Shown: piece after piece, positions 23,970-30,921 of the stretch
Layout: each line of letters opens with the position of its first letter
Position numbering within the stretch: position 1 is the stretch's first letter
DNA from: a virus
DNA length: 31,808 nt
Virus record (IMG/VR): IMGVR_UViG_3300042350_001292
Coordinates: 1 to 31,808 of that record
Strand: one strand, 5' to 3'
Translations under genes and position numbers: made by a program
The notes under the pieces: generated by a model
Databases searched by the model: none
What the model was told of the DNA's origin: nothing
What the model saw: only the letters and a program-made list of their open reading frames with translations

Positions 23970-24875
23970 ATGAGTGAGGTAGCAATCCCTAACCAAACCA
24001 CCACCCCAATGATCATGCCAAGTGATCTTGAGATGATGTGGAAACTTAGCCAGCGTGTAAGCAATACACCGTTCGTGCCTAAAGGATTACAAGGTAAGCC
24101 CGAATCCGTGCTGGCTTGTATTCTTTATGGGTCAGAGCTAGGTATCGGCCCAATGCAATCGCTAAACAGTATTCATGTGATTGAGGGTCGCACAGCCATG
24201 TCGCCTGAACTTATGCGAGCAATGGTTGCAAGGCATGGTCACAGGATCGACGTGTTGGAGAACAGCGCCACAGCATGCGAAGTCAAAGGTGTTCGTGCAG
24301 ACACTGGCAGCACAGCAACTGTTCGCTGGACAATGGAAGATGCAAAGCTTGCAGGGCTTGCTGGTAAGAACAACTGGAAGAACTACCCAAGAGCAATGCT
24401 CCTGGCTCGTGCAACAAGCGAACTATGTCGCATTGTGTTTCCTGACATCATTGCCGGCCTTTCGTACACTCCTGAAGAAGTTGCAAGTATCGAAGGTGTT
24501 GAGTACACACCCGAAGATGTTGTTGCTGAAGTAATGGCAGAGGTAGTGGAAGAAGTAGAAGTAGTAGAGGCTGAACTAATTGAAGAGCCTGCACCTGCAC
24601 CTGCTCCTAAGGCAACACGCAAAAAGATTGGTGATACTACACCAATAGAAGACATCATGGAAGAAGCGGTGCCCAAGGAACCACAAGCAGTTGGTCCTAA
24701 CTTTGATTTGCGTTTGCGAATTGCCGAGTCGTGGGGTGGGTGGCCATATGTAAAGGCAATTGCGGTAGTGGCTGCCAAGAAGATTGGTTCCGAGATCCCC
24801 ATTAGTTTCTACGAGCTAGCACATGATGAAGCTTTATACAAGGAAGTAAAGAAGGCTATCGAGGCCAAGAAGTAA
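23970..24875 (+). CDS. recT: RecT-like single-strand annealing protein
   Basis: 301 residues. Residues about 10-175 match the RecT-type pattern seen in many phages: FVPKGLQGKPESVLACILYG, then ELGIGPMQSLNSIHVIEGR, MSPELMRAMVARHGHRIDVL, TVRWTMEDAKLAGLAGKNNW, and an end with RIVFPDIIAGLSYTPEE. These proteins anneal complementary strands in recombination-dependent replication and repair. An acidic and Pro/Ala-rich linker follows (about 190-225), and then a helical C-terminal region. It has a good ribosome-binding site (AAGGAG) after a nine-base gap. The usual 5'-3' exonuclease partner is not next to it. The RecT-like family is well supported by eye; the exact subfamily (RecT, Erf or Sak-like) needs a profile search. 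Confidence 0.75.
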   Translation: MSEVAIPNQTTTPMIMPSDLEMMWKLSQRVSNTPFVPKGLQGKPESVLACILYGSELGIGPMQSLNSIHVIEGRTAMSPELMRAMVARHGHRIDVLENSATACEVKGVRADTGSTATVRWTMEDAKLAGLAGKNNWKNYPRAMLLARATSELCRIVFPDIIAGLSYTPEEVASIEGVEYTPEDVVAEVMAEVVEEVEVVEAELIEEPAPAPAPKATRKKIGDTTPIEDIMEEAVPKEPQAVGPNFDLRLRIAESWGGWPYVKAIAVVAAKKIGSEIPISFYELAHDEALYKEVKKAIEAKK

Positions 24876-25480
24876 TGGCTACACATATAGCTGACATTCC
24901 AAGACCAATGTATGCGTGGGTAAAGAACCAGTTTCTGTATGACTTGCAGGACGGTTATGGTGACATGACAGAGTGCTTGCTTTATGGATTGTCTGCGTTG
25001 CCAGGTCGTGCATGGGGTGTGAGTGCAATGCTAAAGAACGGTGCGATTGTGCAACACCTACCTGTTCATGCTTTCAATCTAAAAGGAAACTTTTGTAACC
25101 TTGAGTTAGAGGAACTGCAAGTGTGGTCATGCTACGGGTGGGAGTTCGCTACACATGAGTACTCTGCACTGTCCGAAATGCCTGTGCGTGTGTATATGAA
25201 AAAGACTGGGGATTACATTCCTGGTCGCTACTGGTTCACGGCTGCACCATACAACGACATGTACTCGGCTACCCCCGACCAACACAAACATTTCAATTTC
25301 ATTTGGCTTGAGTGTGGGTGCTTGGCTGCAATGCCAGGAAACCGTGTGCAGTTCTATGACAGTTCATTTGTGGAAATGCCGGCAGAGCGACCCCGTTACA
25401 TTGTGAACTCTCAATACTGGTTCCCTGAAGGGATCGACGAAAAACCATTTGACACTATCATTAGTTCTACAACTGGTTGA
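24875..25480 (+). CDS. Hypothetical protein, 201 residues
   Basis: 201 residues, starting in a TAATG overlap with the RecT-like gene, so it is co-translated with it. It is aromatic- and tyrosine-rich, with mixed alpha/beta character (YAWVKNQFLYDLQDGYGD; RAWGVSAMLKNGAIVQHLPV; YIPGRYWFTAAPYNDMYSAT). Cysteines at ECLLYG, NFCNLELEE, WSCYGW and WLECGC are scattered and do not form an obvious metal site. No membrane segment is seen. It is the last gene of the plus-strand unit, followed by a hairpin and a bidirectional terminator. I do not recognise the family; co-expression hints at a role alongside recombination. Confidence 0.65.
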   Translation: MATHIADIPRPMYAWVKNQFLYDLQDGYGDMTECLLYGLSALPGRAWGVSAMLKNGAIVQHLPVHAFNLKGNFCNLELEELQVWSCYGWEFATHEYSALSEMPVRVYMKKTGDYIPGRYWFTAAPYNDMYSATPDQHKHFNFIWLECGCLAAMPGNRVQFYDSSFVEMPAERPRYIVNSQYWFPEGIDEKPFDTIISSTTG

Positions 25481-25481
25481 G

Positions 25482-25519
25482 TGTCCTGGAGCCAGGAGGA
25501 GGCGACCAGCTCCAGGACA
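25482..25519 (+). ncRNA. Perfect hairpin exposing an AGGAGG loop
   Basis: An 11-base inverted repeat, TGTCCTGGAGC (25482-25492) and GCTCCAGGACA (25509-25519), flanks a 16-base loop containing AGGAGGAGG. It begins one base after the preceding stop codon. It has no T-run, so it is not an intrinsic terminator. A stable stem presenting a Shine-Dalgarno-like loop at the 3' end of a transcript could bind ribosomes or a protein, or protect the RNA end. The role is inferred; the pairing is read directly. Confidence 0.55.
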
Positions 25520-25534
25520 TAACCACTGTAAATC

Positions 25535-25571
25535 AAAATCCCCCTCAGATGTAATACCTGAGGGGGATTTT
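25535..25571. terminator. Bidirectional intrinsic terminator
   Basis: A perfect 14-base stem, AAAATCCCCCTCAG (25535-25548) and CTGAGGGGGATTTT (25558-25571), with a nine-base loop. T-runs occur on both strands. It sits between the end of a plus-strand unit and the end of the minus-strand pair, so it can end both transcripts. Confidence 0.92.
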
Positions 25572-25618
25572 ATGTTAGGAGCGATGGGATTATACATCAC
25601 TCAGAGAGTGCGTGTGAG

Positions 25619-25903
25619 CTAGAACGTGAGCTTTTTTCTTCCATAAACGGTTGTGCCTTCATCGCTATTCCGAGCAACGAACTCGTACCTGTCTCCGTAT
25701 TTCTTTTGAGCGTCACTGGCTCGCTGGTAGCCTGACTGCTTGGCTGAATAGGTGTGGAACACGGCCCACACTCCTTCATTAGCATCCAAGAATGTGACGA
25801 ACTCACTCATCATTGGTAACCCTGCCCTGTAACCATTTCTAGCAGGCGGTGGTGGCTTGATTTCAAACCCAGAGTGTGCGGGCGGTGCTGATTTTTTTTC
25901 CAT
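25619..25903 (-). CDS. Hypothetical protein, 94 residues (minus strand)
   Basis: 94 residues from the ATG at 25903, preceded by AAGGA in the correct place; longer in-frame starts upstream lack a ribosome-binding site. The N-terminus is Pro/Lys-rich and disordered (KSAPPAHSGFEIKPPPPARN), followed by a compact domain: FVTFLDANEGVWAVFHTY, SAKQSGYQRASDAQKKYGDR, then YEFVARNSDEGTTVYGRKK. The pattern 'EFV-x-x-L ... GxWAVF ... YEFVARN-x-x-GTTVYGRK' is characteristic of short phage proteins I have seen without assigned function. It converges with the RecT unit on the terminator at 25535-25571. Confidence 0.68.
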   Translation of the reverse strand: MEKKSAPPAHSGFEIKPPPPARNGYRAGLPMMSEFVTFLDANEGVWAVFHTYSAKQSGYQRASDAQKKYGDRYEFVARNSDEGTTVYGRKKLTF

Positions 25904-25983
25904 ACTTGTTCCTTGTCTTATTTTTGCGCGAGAGAGAGAGTGCGCGTGTTGCCTATGGTACAGCCTAAAAATAAAATAGACAA

Positions 25984-26277
25984 CTACACAGCTGCCCATC
26001 CGTACCGGTGGCTATCTGCCACCGAGATTGAGAACTTTAGTGCGGTCATCACTGCGGGTGCGAAGCCCGTAATCTGATTGTCCATTTTCACTTGGACTGT
26101 GCCACCTCGGAGATCGTCATACTCGGCCTGCACCGCATACATCCCTGACCCCACTCGGGCGATTACCCAACGTCCCGTTCCGTCCTCAATGAAATTCACC
26201 CCTTTGGGTTTTGTTGGTGGTGGGAGAACTTGTGTCAATTCATCGCACAATAATTGTAGGTCGCTACTGGTTGTCAT
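25984..26277 (-). CDS. Hypothetical protein, 97 residues (minus strand)
   Basis: 97 residues from the ATG at 26277. Longer in-frame extensions upstream would run through the divergent promoter and the start of the AAA+ gene and are unlikely. The first 30 residues are helical and Pro-rich (SSDLQLLCDELTQVLPPPTK), followed by beta strands (NFIEDGTGRWVIARVGSGMY, VQAEYDDLRGGTVQVKMDN). There is no clear ribosome-binding site; TACAAT ends seven bases before the ATG, so a leaderless transcript is likely. It lies 80 bases upstream of the 94-residue gene and is probably transcribed with it. No family is recognised. Confidence 0.6.
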   Translation of the reverse strand: MTTSSDLQLLCDELTQVLPPPTKPKGVNFIEDGTGRWVIARVGSGMYAVQAEYDDLRGGTVQVKMDNQITGFAPAVMTALKFSISVADSHRYGWAAV

Positions 26278-26287
26278 AGTCGTGATT

Positions 26288-26298
26288 GTATGGCATAC
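26288..26298. promoter_or_regulatory. Nearly symmetric divergent promoter
   Basis: GTATG-G-CATAC is an 11-base palindrome with a single central base. On the plus strand it reads TG-G-CATACT; on the minus strand it reads TG-C-CATACAAT, each resembling an extended -10 element. It lies between the minus-strand gene starting at 26277 and the plus-strand AAA+ gene starting at 26346. Overlapping -10 boxes would make the two directions mutually exclusive at any moment. Confidence 0.45.
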
Positions 26299-26345
26299 TC
26301 TCACCGTTGGCAACCGCCAATACTCAAAATGAGAGAGAGAGAAAA

Positions 26346-27107
26346 ATGGAAACTTACAATTGTTGGGATGACCTGAACGCAGCATTAGAAGCTGGTGCGG
26401 ATCGAGTACTCCTTTACGGCAAGCCAGGTACGGGAAAAACGCACTTCGCTTTGACTAAGCATTTGGATTGGTTCGGGCGCACTCGTAATGCGTACCGTGT
26501 GTTGTGTTCACCTGACATGACCACCGCCGACATTGACGGACTGTGGAAGCCGTCCAAGGATGAATGGAACTTCGTAACGGGTTCCGCATTGCGAGCATGG
26601 GCTCACGGTGACCGCCTCATCTTGGATGAACTTGACCAAGCCTCGGGCGATGTCCTCACGGCATTACTTCTCATCTGTGACAGTGACGGCAGTGCGGTGC
26701 GTGAGCACCCTGAAACTGGCGAAAGAATGTCGCCAAAGTCCGGATTTGAGATCATTGCGACTACCAACGCTGAACGCCTTAGCGATTTGCCTGCGAACCT
26801 CATGGACAGATTTCCTGTCCGTATTGACATCAACGAAGTGAACCCTGAAGCGATAGCGAAACTTCCTGACAGTTTGCAACATGTCGCTCGCCAGTACGCC
26901 AATAGAAGCACTGACCGCTATTCGCTCCGTTCATTCTTTGCGTTTGACAAGATGAGCAAGAAACTCGGTATTGAGACTGCCTCACGCCTTGTGTTCGGCA
27001 AGCATGAAGGCGCTGCGATTGCACAAGCACTGAAAATGGGCGATGTGCTCGGTACTGAAATGGCAAGTAGCGCACCTACCACATACCACTCGGTAGGTGA
27101 GAAATAA
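26346..27107 (+). CDS. MoxR/CobS-like AAA+ ATPase
   Basis: 253 residues from ATG 26346, chosen over an in-frame TTG at 26286 that overlaps the promoter; a GAGAGAGAGAG ribosome-binding tract precedes it. Walker A is YGKPGTGKTHFA (G25 to T32), Walker B is RLILDELDQ (D94, E95), sensor 1 is ATTN (N141), and DRFPVRIDI carries the likely arginine finger. CSPDMTTADIDGLWKP fits the substrate loop of the AAA_5/MoxR group. MoxR-type ATPases act with VWA-domain partners to remodel target proteins or insert metal ions; the next gene encodes such a VWA partner, in a TAATG overlap. CobS-type ATPases are known in large marine phages. The client here is unknown. Confidence 0.85.
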   Translation: METYNCWDDLNAALEAGADRVLLYGKPGTGKTHFALTKHLDWFGRTRNAYRVLCSPDMTTADIDGLWKPSKDEWNFVTGSALRAWAHGDRLILDELDQASGDVLTALLLICDSDGSAVREHPETGERMSPKSGFEIIATTNAERLSDLPANLMDRFPVRIDINEVNPEAIAKLPDSLQHVARQYANRSTDRYSLRSFFAFDKMSKKLGIETASRLVFGKHEGAAIAQALKMGDVLGTEMASSAPTTYHSVGEK

Positions 27108-28567
27108 TGAAGGAGAGAATTGTTGCCCCTGAATGGGTGGTGGCTCAACGGGCTGACCGTGAACTCATGGACAACTTGCAGGGGGGGTGGGGGATTTCCT
27201 CTGCCCCTCTTCTGCGTGGTGCGTCCTTTACTGATTTTGGACAGTCTCACATGGCTATTCCTACTGGAGACAGTGACGCTGAAAAGGCTGTAAGGCTTCA
27301 TGAACTCATCCATGCTCGGGTTAGTCCGTCCAGTCTCCCTAACAGTTTGTGTGAGCAGTTAGGGGTAAGCCTGAACGCTGTTCGGATTGCTGAAGAAGTG
27401 CGAGTGAACCTGATAGGGCGCATGATTGGCAGGCGTACTGAAGGTATCGGAGACACACGTTATTTAGCCGATGGATCCGAGCTGTCTGTGTGTAAGAACA
27501 TCGTTGAGCGTGGTTCATGGAATGACGCTGTGAGTATGTTCTTTGGGACATACCACACGGATGTCCATAAGAAGGTTGTTCGCGCACTCGGCAAGAATGA
27601 AGATTGGAAAAAGGCATTTCGTGTCATCACCAAGAAGTTGCGAAAGAATGTCAATTGGCACTTTGAGAAAAGTGGCATGCAGTATTGGATTTCATACACC
27701 AACCCCGAGCAATTTGACTGGGTTGCAGACGGTAAGAGTGGGCGTATTCAGCGTGAACTAATACCAATGGGCTTCACAAAATTCACGATCCCAACGGCCA
27801 TGATTATTGACGACATTCTCACTACTTCACCACAAGACTTCGTGGAAGAAAAGGAGCGTGTAAAAACCAACTACACGGGTGATTATGTGTCGGATGAGAA
27901 CCATTGGGCGGAACTTCGATTTGGTATCACAAGCCTGACCGAGACGACTGGACGCTTCATCGGTAGGCGCAAGCGCCCTGCGATGACGGGTAAATACCCT
28001 TCACGCCCTGACCGTCTACTCACTGACCCTGAACGGCGTATCTTCCGTGAGGTCACCAAGGGTGGCAATGCGGTGATTGTCTTTGACTGTTCGGGTTCTA
28101 TGGGTGTATCTCATAGCACTGTTCGCAACGCTGTGGAGAAGTTTGCAGGGGCGACTATTGCTGTGTACTCAAACTCATCAAGCAGTATGGCTAATGCGTG
28201 GGTCGTGGCTCGCAATGGACGGATGATTAGCGAAGCAGACTTCCGAGAGTTGCCACTCAATAGCGGTAACGGTGTGGACGCACCCATTTTGCGGTGGGCT
28301 CTGAAGCAGCGCCGAACTCCTAAGGATTTTGTTCTTTGGGTGTCTGACGGTTATGCGACTGGCGAGGATGACTACGGCGATGAGGCTCTAATCCGAGAGT
28401 GCGCTGTGCTATCGCAACGCAATAACATCGTTGGCGTGGACACCTGCGAAGAAGCTCTCGATCTGCTTGCGGACATGAAGCGCACCCAACAAGTACCACG
28501 CAATAAGTACTGTGAACTAATCACCAAGGAACTAGCAAAGAAAGAAAATGACCAATGGAAAAAGTAG
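27107..28567 (+). CDS. VWA-domain protein with N-terminal HEXXH metallopeptidase-like motif
   Basis: 486 residues. Residues 60-100 contain LHELIHARVSP with the zinc-type motif H65-E66-x-x-H69 and, some 25 residues later, AEEVRVN, a plausible third ligand. This layout resembles the putative metallopeptidase region found with VWA domains in some bacterial MoxR-linked proteins. The C-terminal VWA domain starts at about residue 320 with VIVFDCSGSMG, giving a complete MIDAS (D327, S329, S331), then GVDAPILRWAL and VLWVSDGYATGEDDYGDE. It is the partner expected for the upstream AAA+ ATPase (TAATG overlap). Together they could form a metal- or ATP-driven remodelling or processing machine. Whether the HEXXH is catalytic is not known. 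Confidence 0.82.
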   Translation: MKERIVAPEWVVAQRADRELMDNLQGGWGISSAPLLRGASFTDFGQSHMAIPTGDSDAEKAVRLHELIHARVSPSSLPNSLCEQLGVSLNAVRIAEEVRVNLIGRMIGRRTEGIGDTRYLADGSELSVCKNIVERGSWNDAVSMFFGTYHTDVHKKVVRALGKNEDWKKAFRVITKKLRKNVNWHFEKSGMQYWISYTNPEQFDWVADGKSGRIQRELIPMGFTKFTIPTAMIIDDILTTSPQDFVEEKERVKTNYTGDYVSDENHWAELRFGITSLTETTGRFIGRRKRPAMTGKYPSRPDRLLTDPERRIFREVTKGGNAVIVFDCSGSMGVSHSTVRNAVEKFAGATIAVYSNSSSSMANAWVVARNGRMISEADFRELPLNSGNGVDAPILRWALKQRRTPKDFVLWVSDGYATGEDDYGDEALIRECAVLSQRNNIVGVDTCEEALDLLADMKRTQQVPRNKYCELITKELAKKENDQWKK

Positions 28568-29304
28568 AAGGATTACAGCGCCCTATGGGGCTACTTCAGA
28601 ACTGGCTGGAGACATACGGCTATGACAAGCACCGTGTCACTGGCGAGGACTGTATGGCTATGTGCTATCTGTCCACGCAAAGTTATGACGAGGACGGTGA
28701 GGCAACCGATGAATGGCACTTAGTTGGTATCAACCGTGAGCCTTACAATGCTTTAGTTGAGGGATTTCAGGACATCATGAAAATGCTTCTAAATGAGTAC
28801 GGGAAGGGTCGTTTGGCACTCAACATCAACGGCATAGTGCTCGTGAGTCACGGCGCTGGGCGTTACATGTTCGTCAATGAGGATGAGGAAGAAGTGTCGT
28901 ATGAGGACATGACCGAGGAGATGAGAGAGAGTGTGAGTGAGAGTGGTGTGTTCGCAGGGACTCGCCCTGTACGTATCATCAACACGATCACGAGCTCCGG
29001 ACTCGCGGCCGAAATTGCTACCTTTGACGAGAACGGTGAACCCGATGTGCAGTATGTGGAGCACTGGACGGGCTCGGGTGAAATGCCTAAGGCAAGTGGC
29101 ATGGTGGATGAGGCACTAATGAGCCTTATGACTTTCTCATTGCTGTGTCGTCAAGTGGTGAGCAATGACTTACCTATGAACGCTCGGAGCCTGCTGGAAG
29201 TTGCTATGGAAGGCGAGACAGATGAGAGGGTCATGTCCTATGTGCTGAAGATTGTAAGCATGGCGTTGGATGTTGGATTGTTGGAAAGTGAGGATTTGAC
29301 CTAA
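28555..29304 (+). CDS. Acidic hypothetical partner of the AAA+/VWA pair
   Basis: 249 residues, very acidic. It starts inside the last 13 bases of the VWA gene, so translation is coupled and the three proteins are likely made in concert. Residues about 100-145 include NEDEEEVSYEDMTEEMRESV; the C-terminus is helical (ALMSLMTFSLLCRQVVSNDL, then SLLEVAMEGETDERVMSYVL). A middle stretch (DEWHLVGINREPYNALVEGF) looks globular alpha/beta. No known family is recognised. It could be the substrate, adaptor or regulator of the AAA+/VWA unit. The unit ends with the strong terminator at 29359. Confidence 0.62.
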   Translation: MEKVEGLQRPMGLLQNWLETYGYDKHRVTGEDCMAMCYLSTQSYDEDGEATDEWHLVGINREPYNALVEGFQDIMKMLLNEYGKGRLALNINGIVLVSHGAGRYMFVNEDEEEVSYEDMTEEMRESVSESGVFAGTRPVRIINTITSSGLAAEIATFDENGEPDVQYVEHWTGSGEMPKASGMVDEALMSLMTFSLLCRQVVSNDLPMNARSLLEVAMEGETDERVMSYVLKIVSMALDVGLLESEDLT

Positions 29305-29358
29305 TCCCCTGTATCGTTTGGGTGGTCGGGTTCTTACCCCTTTCTCCCCGACATAGCG

Positions 29359-29398
29359 AAGCCTCACCGAGTATCACGGCTACTTGGTGGGGCTTTTG
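29359..29398 (+). terminator. Intrinsic terminator after the AAA+/VWA operon
   Basis: Ten-base stem AAGCCTCACC (29359-29368) and GGTGGGGCTT (29386-29395), one T-G wobble, a 17-base loop, and a short T-run. It lies about 55 bases after the 249-residue gene's stop. Confidence 0.8.
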
Positions 29399-29405
29399 CT
29401 ATTGT
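29397..29405 (+). promoter_or_regulatory. Possible extended -10 promoter (TG-C-TATTGT)
   Basis: TGC followed by TATTGT sits directly after the terminator and about 50 bases before ATG 29454. It matches the extended -10 pattern found at three other unit starts but has only four of six consensus bases, so it is tentative. Confidence 0.3.
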
Positions 29406-29453
29406 GTGGATGTTCACCCCATTGGGGGGTGTGCAAAGTTAGAAAGGTATCTA

Positions 29454-29729
29454 ATGAAAGAGAAAGAAGTTCCTAAGAAAGTGAGGGTGTTTGCTAGGGC
29501 TTGGGCTGGTGCGTTTGTTGCTCGTCATCCCAAGTGGCAGACATCGGACATTTATAGAGACGATTGGACATCCAAGGGTGACTATGACCTCAATTTGTAT
29601 GTTGAGGACGGGCGGTTGAGTGTGTGTGCGTATCCCTTGACCATTGACCCCAAACTCGGAACGGTTGCGGATTTTTCGCAAATGATCGAGTTAGTCATGA
29701 AAGGTCGGGTGCGTGGTGAATTTGCTTGA
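29454..29729 (+). CDS. Hypothetical protein, 91 residues
   Basis: 91 residues from ATG 29454, with GAAAGG seven bases upstream; longer in-frame starts lie inside the terminator and are rejected. The N-terminus is a basic helix (KEKEVPKKVRVFARAWAGAF), followed by small beta strands (WTSKGDYDLNLYVEDGRLSV, CAYPLTIDPKLGTVADFSQM). The central YDLNLYVEDGRLSVCAYP resembles a short surface hairpin. No family is recognised. It overlaps the next gene by 17 bases, implying coupled expression. Confidence 0.58.
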   Translation: MKEKEVPKKVRVFARAWAGAFVARHPKWQTSDIYRDDWTSKGDYDLNLYVEDGRLSVCAYPLTIDPKLGTVADFSQMIELVMKGRVRGEFA

Positions 29730-30066
29730 CGGTGCAGTAGTGGCACTTTGTGTCGCTGGTGTTGTTGGTGCGCTGTGGTTCTTTGACGAACTGATTAGCA
29801 CCCACAATGAGGAGAAGATGCTTTGGTCATCTCGTGAGTTAGCGATTGACTCGGCGTTGGGTGACGATGTATTTACGGTGAGTATCCGCAAGGGTTCAGC
29901 GTTGCCGTATCGGGTGGCTCACGATTACGGGGTCATCGGATTTCCTGACGCTCTCTCGGTGATTAGTTTCATGGCGTTAGTCCGTGACGGTGCGACTAAC
30001 AGTGAGTTGAGTGAGTGTGTGCGAGCGTGGGGGGGCTCATCGGTCATGCACCCTTGCTTCCGTTAG
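29713..30066 (+). CDS. Small membrane-anchored hypothetical protein
   Basis: 117 residues from GTG 29713 (a second in-frame GTG follows immediately at 29716; AAAGG upstream is better spaced for the first). Residues about 5-25 form one transmembrane helix (LDGAVVALCVAGVVGALWFF), and the rest is a soluble alpha/beta domain: SALGDDVFTVSIRKGSALPY, then FPDALSVISFMALVRDGATN. With few positive residues before the helix and several charged ones after it, topology is uncertain. It could be an early inhibitor at the host membrane, but nothing in the sequence proves this. It ends before the strong UUCG terminator. Confidence 0.55.
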   Translation: MVNLLDGAVVALCVAGVVGALWFFDELISTHNEEKMLWSSRELAIDSALGDDVFTVSIRKGSALPYRVAHDYGVIGFPDALSVISFMALVRDGATNSELSECVRAWGGSSVMHPCFR

Positions 30067-30092
30067 CCTGGAGCTGCACCGGATCACATAGG

Positions 30093-30124
30093 AGAGAGTC
30101 CCCTTCGGGGGGCTCTTTCTTTTT
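30093..30124 (+). terminator. Intrinsic terminator with UUCG tetraloop
   Basis: Eleven-base stem AGAGAGTCCCC (30093-30103) and GGGGGCTCTTT (30108-30118) around a TTCG loop, with two wobble pairs, followed by CTTTTT. UUCG loops are exceptionally stable, so this should terminate efficiently. Confidence 0.92.
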
Positions 30125-30255
30125 GTGAGAGTGTGTGCGAGTGTGTCGGGTTGTTGTGGTGGATTGCTCGCCACGTCGCCGCGCCTGGGCCGGAGCTGTG
30201 GATCGAGTTACGGGGTCGGGCTTTGGGGTGGGGGATTTTTTTTTGTTTGGTGTCG

Positions 30256-30283
30256 TTGTTTTGTTGTTGGGTTGTGGTATTTT
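30256..30283 (+). promoter_or_regulatory. Promoter with -35 TTGTTT and extended -10 TG-G-TATTTT
   Basis: TTGTTT at 30256-30261, a 16-base spacer, and TATTTT at 30278-30283 with TG one base before it. It lies 43 bases upstream of ATG 30327 in a 260-base gap that otherwise holds only G+T-rich sequence after the UUCG terminator. No gene is evident in that gap. Confidence 0.42.
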
Positions 30284-30326
30284 CTCCACTGGTGGCGAAG
30301 TGTCACCGACAACGAAAGGGGCAGAC

Positions 30327-30920
30327 ATGCCAACAACACTGGAACAACTAGCCGATGACCTCGGGACGGTCATCCCGATACCACCGTCAGAGGGGGGACA
30401 ATTTCCCTCTATTTATGAATTCACGGGTGGAGCATGGGAAGAACACTCCCACTGTATTTATGATGTGTACGACCTTCTAAGCGATTACGGCCGTAACCAC
30501 ATCGCAAGGACTCAACCACTGGCACAACCTGACGCCTTCGTGTTGGTCACTAGCGGATACGCCGCACCACTGGAGAACGGCGAGCCAGTAGGCGCACCTT
30601 CGGAACATCCACAGCGTAGGCGTGTTTCTTTGTTCGTTCTTACTTTGGCGAACGGTGGACAGTTGTCTCGGCTGGTGTTTCATGACACGGGCGAACAAGT
30701 GACCGAGAAAAACACCTACTCAGGCTCACTTGCTGAGTGCATTGACCTCGCTGGCGCTTTCTTGTGGGGTGCTCGCTTCTTGCGTGGACTGTCTGACTCG
30801 GCGCTCCAAGATGACGAGGACGACAACTCGGACGAGGCTTTGAGGTCTCGCTTGGGTCGTCTCATCCGTGTTCGCTCATTCTTTGACGATGAGCCCTCAC
30901 TTCGCTTTGAGGAGAATTGA
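30327..30920 (+). CDS. Hypothetical protein, 197 residues
   Basis: 197 residues from ATG 30327, which has AAAGGGG six bases upstream. Earlier in-frame starts would run back through the promoter and GT-rich leader and are rejected. The N-terminus is helical (TTLEQLADDLGTVIPIPP), followed by a beta-rich globular part (FVLVTSGYAAPLENGEPVG; RRVSLFVLTLANGGQLSRLV; FHDTGEQVTEKNTYSG). The C-terminus is highly acidic (SALQDDEDDNSDEALRSRLG) and then basic. No family is recognised. It ends one base before the next gene, so the two form an operon closed by the terminator at 31217. Confidence 0.62.
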   Translation: MPTTLEQLADDLGTVIPIPPSEGGQFPSIYEFTGGAWEEHSHCIYDVYDLLSDYGRNHIARTQPLAQPDAFVLVTSGYAAPLENGEPVGAPSEHPQRRRVSLFVLTLANGGQLSRLVFHDTGEQVTEKNTYSGSLAECIDLAGAFLWGARFLRGLSDSALQDDEDDNSDEALRSRLGRLIRVRSFFDDEPSLRFEEN

Positions 30921-30921
30921 G

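Noticed and set aside
25925-25945. GA dinucleotide run flanked by GCGC as a possible regulatory repeat or CRISPR-like element
   Set aside because: It is a single short microsatellite without spacers; GA runs also serve as ribosome-binding tracts nearby.
29414-29432. CACCCC-att-GGGGGGTG hairpin as a riboswitch or operator
   Set aside because: A short stem of about six pairs without conserved aptamer features; its location before a small gene is suggestive but insufficient.
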